Source of the DNA: Brachionus rotundiformis
Lineage: Eukaryota > Rotifera > Eurotatoria > Ploima > Brachionidae
Assembly (NCBI GenBank): GCA_016802295.1
Contig: JAESIW010000210.1
Location: 62,001 to 126,000 of the forward strand
DNA: 64,000 nucleotides
Direction: 5' to 3'
The translations under genes and the position numbers were made by a program. The notes under the pieces were generated by a model. The model worked only from the letters and a program-made list of their open reading frames with translations. It ran no database searches and was not told the origin of the DNA. Below, piece by piece: positions 61,578 to 64,000 of the stretch (the stretch's first letter is position 1; the number at the start of each line of letters is the position of its first letter).

Positions 61578-64000
61578 TTATTTATTAAAATATTTAGCTA
61601 AATATTTTCCGGTGTGGCTATTTTTATTTTTGGCTACTTCTTGCGGAGTACCCTTTGCAATAACCTTTCCGCCTCCGGCTCCGCCTTCGGGGCCAAAATC
61701 TACCACGTAGTCTGCAGTTTTAATTACATCTAGGTTGTGTTCTATAATTAGTGCGGTGTTGCCTTGGTCTACTAAATTATGTAAAATTTGTAGTAATTTG
61801 CTTATGTCTTCAAAGTGCAAGCCGGTGGTTGGTTCGTCTAAAATATATAGTGTTTTGCCGGTAGATTTTTTAGCTAACTCTTTTGCTAGTTTTACTCGTT
61901 GGGCTTCGCCACCAGATAGCGTAATGGCAGATTGCCCTAATTTTATATAACCTAAGCCTACATTTTGCAAGGCTTTTAGCTTATTGTAAATGTTAGATAA
62001 ATTAGCAAAAAAATCTACCGCTTCGTCTACGGTCATGTTTAATATATCTGATATATTTTTTTGGTTAAAGGTTATTTCTAAAGTTTCGGAGTTATAACGC
62101 TTGCCTTTACAAACATCGCACGTGGTGTAAACGTTGGGTAAAAAGTGCATTTCGGTTTTTATTACGCCGTCTCCTTGGCAGTTTTCGCAACGGCCTCCTT
62201 TAACGTTAAAGCTAAAGCGTCCGGCTTTGTAGCCTAGGGCTTTTGCTTGTGTGGTTTGGGCAAATAGTTCTCGTATTAAATCAAAAACTTTTATGTAGGT
62301 TGCAGGGTTAGAGCTAGGCAATCTACCAATGGGCGATTGGTCTATATCTATAACTTTATCTATGTTTTCTATACCATAAATGTTGTTGTATTCTAGCGGA
62401 TTATCTTTAGAATTATAAAAATGTTGGCTTAGGGCTTTGTATAAAGTTTGGTTAATAAGCGTAGATTTACCAGAGCCAGATACCCCTGTAATACAAGTTA
62501 GCGTACCTAACGGAAACTTAACACTAACGTTTTTTAAATTATTGCCGTTGGCTTCTACTACTTCTATAAAATTACCGTTGCCTTTTCTAATATTTTTAGG
62601 TTTGTAAATGGTTTTTTTGCCACTTAAATACAAGCCTGTTAAACTGTTGGGGTTTTGCATTATGCTTTGGGGCGAACCTGTAGCCACAATTTGCCCGCCG
62701 TGTACTCCGGCTTTGGGGCCTATATCTACCACAAAATCAGCTTCTTTAATGGTGTCTTCATCGTGCTCTACCACAATTAGTGTGTTATCTAGGCTTTTAA
62801 GTTTTTTTAGGGTTTCTATTAGTTTATCGTTGTCTCGTTGGTGTAAACCAATAGATGGTTCGTCTAGCACATATAGCACGCCAGTTAAGCCAGAACCAAT
62901 TTGCGAAGCTAAGCGTATGCGTTGTGCCTCGCCCCCCGAAATTGTGCCAGATTTACGAGATAACGTTAAATAGCCTACGCCTACATTTATTAAAAAACTT
63001 AAGCGGTTGCTAATTTCTTGTAAAATTTTGTTAGCTATATTTTGTTGTGTAGTGTTTAGTTTGTTGTTTAAAGATTGTATCCATTGCAGGCAATCTACAT
63101 TAGAATATTCGCAAACATCGTAAATGGTTTTGCCATCTATTTTAACCGCCAAGGCTTTTGGGTTTAAGCGCATACCTTTGCAACTAGAACATTGTTTTTC
63201 GGTAATGTATTGTGCTATGTGGTCTTTAGAGTTATTGCCTTGGGTATCGGTGTAGCGTCTGGTTAAATTAGGAATAACGCCTTCAAACGCTTTGGTAGAA
63301 GTATGGTTAATTTTACTGGTTTCTATGCTAATTTTAATTTTTTCGGTTTTACTGCCGTATAATAATATATCTTTAAATTCTTTAGAAAGTTTGCAGTAAG
63401 GGGTGTTGGGGTTAACGTTGTAGTGTTTACAAACGCTTTCTAAAATAGTGGTGTAGTAGCCAACGCCTGCGGTGCTTGTCCATGGGGCTATTGCTTGAAT
63501 TAGCGGTTTGGTTTCATCTGGCACTATAAGGGCTTCGGTAAAAATATTTTCTACCCCTAAACCGTTGCAAGCCGGGCAAGCCCCAACTGGGTTGTTAAAC
63601 GAAAACAACCTAGGTTCTATATCTTCTATAGTAAAGCCACTAACGGGGCAGGCTAGTTTTTCGGAAAATAAAATTTCGCTAGCGGGTTCTAGTATTTCTA
63701 CCACAGCTAAACCATTTGCTAGGTTTAGGGTGGTTTCTAGGCTTTGGCTTAAGCGGGCTTTGTAGTCTTTAAAATCTGTATTAGTAGGGCTTTTGGCCAC
63801 TAGGCGGTCTACCAATACAGATATATTATGTTTTATGTTTTTATCTAATTTAGGTAGGTTTGGTGCGGTGTATATGGTGCCGTCTATTTTAAAGCGTTGG
63901 TAACCTGCTTTAACAAGGTCTTCTAAATCTTTTTTGTATTCGCCTTTTTTTAGCCTAACTACGGGGGCTAAAATATAAAACTTACTGCCTTCTGCAATTT
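61578..64000 (-). CDS. uvrA: Excinuclease ABC subunit A (5' end outside window)
   Basis: The frame is open from its TAA at 61578 to the right edge and gives about 807 residues; the N-terminal ~135 (including the first Walker A) lie outside the window. Visible are zinc-finger pairs CPACNGLG and CENC...CDVCKGK, a Walker A GVSGSGKST, two LSGGEAQR signatures and DEPSIGLH/DEPTTGLH Walker B motifs. UvrA scans for bulky DNA damage and loads UvrB. An internal Met at 63815 is not the true start because homologous sequence (LEDLVKAGYQRFKIDGTIY) continues upstream. Confidence 0.96.
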   Translation of the reverse strand, partial: IAEGSKFYILAPVVRLKKGEYKKDLEDLVKAGYQRFKIDGTIYTAPNLPKLDKNIKHNISVLVDRLVAKSPTNTDFKDYKARLSQSLETTLNLANGLAVVEILEPASEILFSEKLACPVSGFTIEDIEPRLFSFNNPVGACPACNGLGVENIFTEALIVPDETKPLIQAIAPWTSTAGVGYYTTILESVCKHYNVNPNTPYCKLSKEFKDILLYGSKTEKIKISIETSKINHTSTKAFEGVIPNLTRRYTDTQGNNSKDHIAQYITEKQCSSCKGMRLNPKALAVKIDGKTIYDVCEYSNVDCLQWIQSLNNKLNTTQQNIANKILQEISNRLSFLINVGVGYLTLSRKSGTISGGEAQRIRLASQIGSGLTGVLYVLDEPSIGLHQRDNDKLIETLKKLKSLDNTLIVVEHDEDTIKEADFVVDIGPKAGVHGGQIVATGSPQSIMQNPNSLTGLYLSGKKTIYKPKNIRKGNGNFIEVVEANGNNLKNVSVKFPLGTLTCITGVSGSGKSTLINQTLYKALSQHFYNSKDNPLEYNNIYGIENIDKVIDIDQSPIGRLPSSNPATYIKVFDLIRELFAQTTQAKALGYKAGRFSFNVKGGRCENCQGDGVIKTEMHFLPNVYTTCDVCKGKRYNSETLEITFNQKNISDILNMTVDEAVDFFANLSNIYNKLKALQNVGLGYIKLGQSAITLSGGEAQRVKLAKELAKKSTGKTLYILDEPTTGLHFEDISKLLQILHNLVDQGNTALIIEHNLDVIKTADYVVDFGPEGGAGGGKVIAKGTPQEVAKNKNSHTGKYLAKYFNK

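Noticed and set aside
1..64000. CRISPR array
   Set aside because: I saw no series of 25-40-base direct repeats with unique spacers; the repeats present are short operator-, hairpin- or low-complexity-type.
1..64000. UGA read as tryptophan
   Set aside because: Conserved genes contain only TGG at Trp positions and no internal TGA, and RF2 is present.

Overview
The window comes from a strongly AT-rich bacterial chromosome. Asn, Lys and Ile are abundant in its proteins, and almost every stop codon is TAA. Gene content points to an alphaproteobacterium of the Rickettsiales/Holosporales type, probably host-associated. The evidence is a complete isc iron-sulfur operon with IscR, HscBA, ferredoxin and IscX, an NDUFS4-type complex I accessory subunit, an alphaproteobacterial RNase E, Mla lipid-transport genes, a multi-subunit Mrp-type antiporter and a compact gene layout. 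I cannot fix the genus from sequence alone.

Layout. 1-5.4 kb: end of rnhA, yqgE, a beta-barrel protein, then an M48 protease and RNase E on the minus strand. 5.8-15.3 kb: cell-wall amidase, PBP1A, release factor 2 and an AsmA-like protein. 15.3-19.5 kb: a fused BolA-glutaredoxin, two alpha/beta hydrolases, a beta-barrel protein and tyrS. 19.6-26.6 kb: isc operon (iscR, iscS, iscU, iscA, a lipoprotein, hscB, hscA, fdx, iscX). 26.6-33.5 kb: mlaE, mlaF, a DinG-like helicase, rlmE, cca and mlaC. 33.5-35.6 kb: structured RNA/terminator signals, two unknown exported proteins, tRNA-Lys and tatA. 35.6-42.8 kb: an eight-gene Mrp-like antiporter operon on the minus strand. 43.0-51.6 kb: a podovirus-like structural cassette (terminase, portal, Bbp19-like protein, scaffold-like protein, capsid, adaptor, nozzle, endolysin, Gln-rich protein). 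51.8-54.4 kb: a YfcC-type transporter, two rhodaneses, the NDUFS4-like protein and tRNA-Arg. 54.5-54.9 kb: a candidate small RNA next to a decayed Abi/HEPN gene. 55-58.7 kb: a dicarboxylate/amino-acid symporter, pgm and galU. 58.7-60.4 kb: an unrecognised accessory locus with a possible repressor, an operator-rich region and three small genes. 60.4-64 kb: alr and the 3' part of uvrA.

How the genes work together. Fe-S assembly dominates the middle: IscR as regulator, IscS/IscU as sulfur source and scaffold, HscB/HscA for cluster release, Fdx as electron donor, and BolA-Grx as a likely downstream carrier. Envelope work is spread over amiC, mrcA, alr, pgm/galU, the AsmA-like protein and MlaE/F/C. 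The Mrp-like complex and the symporters set ion and nutrient balance.

The parts most worth a second look are: the intact phage structural cassette without visible mobility, replication or tail-fibre genes (possible domesticated particle or gene transfer agent); the operator-flanked locus at 58.7-60.4 kb; the small RNA beside the Abi/HEPN remnant; the BolA-Grx fusion; the HscB with a zinc-ribbon-like N-terminus similar to eukaryotic HSCB; and an IscR that lacks two of the three usual cluster cysteines but has a type-2-like IscR site upstream. Residue numbers were counted by hand; family assignments come from recognised motifs, not from searches.
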